The notes beneath the pieces are model-generated. The model had not been told where the DNA came from. It saw nothing but the letters and a program-made list of their open reading frames with translations, and made no database searches. The translations under genes were made by a program, and so were the position numbers. Below, piece by piece: positions 63,432-64,000 of a DNA stretch of 64,000 nt (the stretch's first letter is position 1; each line of letters begins with the position of its first letter). The DNA comes from Hymenobacter ruricola (GTDB taxonomy: Bacteria; Bacteroidota; Bacteroidia; Cytophagales; Hymenobacteraceae), in the NCBI RefSeq assembly GCF_015694525.1, contig NZ_JADQDM010000003.1:248001-312000 (forward strand), read 5' to 3'.

Positions 63432-63923
63432 TTAAGGCATGTGGGTGGCCCGCCGCTGCCGGGGGCGCCCGGAGCCCGGCGGATGCTGCGCGTGGCGGCG
63501 GTAGTACGCCAGCAGCTCGCGCAGCGTGGCCACGTCGTGCGTGCACTCGCTCAGGTCGACGCGCCGCACGGCATCGCCGACCCGGTAGGTGAGCAGCGCG
63601 GCGCTGGCCTGGCTGTGGGGCGCCGTCAGGCACTCGTCTTGGATGTCGCGCCAGTCGTCCAGCGGCTGGTTCCGGGGCTGCAGGCCGCGCAGGCTCAGCC
63701 GCAGGCGCGGCCGTTTGCCGGCCAGGTCGAGGAGCGAATCGACCAGGCCGAAGGGAAAAACCACCGCGGCGGCGCAGATGAACAGGTACTTCAGGTGCAG
63801 CACCGGCCGCAGGTGCAGCAGCAGGTACACGCACACCGCCTCGGCCCCGGCGAAAACCACCAGCCAGGGCAGGCGCCTGGCCCACGACAGGTAAACGATG
63901 GTTTCGGGAGGATGCTTGCCCAT
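63432..63923 (-). CDS. Two-helix membrane protein of unknown function
   Basis: The 163-residue protein has two membrane segments (about 16-37 and 43-66) and a C-terminal cytoplasmic part with LRLSLRGLQPRNQPLDDWRD and a TLRELLAYYRRHAQ helix. No family is recognised. The C-terminal LLxYYR motif is repeated in the partial gene just upstream, which suggests a tandem duplication. The start is ATG 63923. Confidence 0.65.
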   Translation of the reverse strand: MGKHPPETIVYLSWARRLPWLVVFAGAEAVCVYLLLHLRPVLHLKYLFICAAAVVFPFGLVDSLLDLAGKRPRLRLSLRGLQPRNQPLDDWRDIQDECLTAPHSQASAALLTYRVGDAVRRVDLSECTHDVATLRELLAYYRRHAQHPPGSGRPRQRRATHMP

Positions 63924-63944
63924 GGGCCGGGGAAATGGCTGGCC

Positions 63945-64000
63945 TCAGGCGGCCGGCGAGGAGTGGTGCAGCGCGAGCTGCCGGTAATAAACCAGCAACT
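63945..64000 (-). CDS. C-terminal end of a probable paralogue of the preceding membrane protein
   Basis: Only the last 17 codons before a TGA at 63945-63947 are visible (LLVYYRQLALHHSSPAA). They match the C-terminal helix of the neighbouring gene (LLAYYRRHAQHPP) at the same distance from the end. The gene starts beyond the right edge. Being so short, it is a modest call. Confidence 0.45.
   Translation of the reverse strand, partial: LLVYYRQLALHHSSPAA

Noticed and set aside
1..64000. CRISPR arrays, prophage or integrase genes
   Set aside because: No regularly spaced direct repeats, phage structural genes, integrases or insertion-sequence transposases were seen.

Overview
The window is high-GC bacterial DNA with very tight gene packing, no recognisable Shine-Dalgarno sequences before most genes, and enzyme types typical of Bacteroidota: GH106, GH78 and GH127 glycosidases, an ABC permease fused to an M1 peptidase, LytS/LytTR two-component pairs and a CusC/NodT-type outer-membrane lipoprotein. 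A soil or water Cytophagales organism close to Hymenobacter fits best. That genus assignment is inferred from gene style, not from a marker gene. No rRNA, complete tRNA, CRISPR array, integrase or insertion sequence was seen.

Bases 1-24,400 form one long minus-strand block, probably one or a few operons, for the breakdown and use of a rhamnose-rich plant or algal polysaccharide. In transcription order it reads GH78 rhamnosidase, a beta-propeller glycosidase, two GH2 enzymes, a six-gene intracellular group, GH106 rhamnosidase, GH127 and an SGNH acetylesterase. The intracellular group is the odd part. It has two solute-binding-protein-like genes without signal peptides, a tandem-fused CaiB/BaiF CoA-transferase between them, a Gfo/Idh/MocA dehydrogenase, a MaoC-type hydratase and a FucP-like sugar/H+ symporter. 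No SusC/SusD pair and no ABC permease partner is present in the window.

Bases 24,700-31,300 hold an ABC exporter-type pair (a permease/M1-peptidase fusion and its ATPase), divergent from a LytS kinase and LytTR regulator. Bases 31,300-37,300 hold a small unknown protein, a DUF389 membrane protein, a ClC chloride transporter and a fused trehalose-6-phosphate synthase/phosphatase, which suggests osmotic or ionic stress. Bases 37,500-47,000 hold an OmpR-type regulator and HAMP kinase, two small proteins, a complete RND efflux system (adaptor, pump, outer-membrane channel) and a DUF202 protein. Bases 47,000-55,100 are membrane and unknown genes, including a desaturase, an internally duplicated membrane protein and a large protein with a RING-like zinc knuckle plus a TerD-like C-terminal region.

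Bases 55,200-62,650 look like a small biosynthetic locus. A plus-strand operon (SDR dehydrogenase, ceramide-glucosyltransferase-like GT2, unknown protein, GT1 glycosyltransferase) converges on a minus-strand operon (KAS III, MBL-fold hydrolase, PaaK-like adenylating enzyme). Together they could make and glycosylate an acyl or polyketide-like lipid. The right end carries small unknown membrane proteins, two of which look like tandem paralogues.

Across the window, short gaps are filled with about 16 long inverted repeats of several families. Many begin with GTAG and end with CTAC, and each arm is itself a hairpin, the layout of REP/REPIN elements. Several reach into genes, where they supply stop codons, C-terminal tails, a likely start codon, or in-frame insertions in signal-peptide regions.
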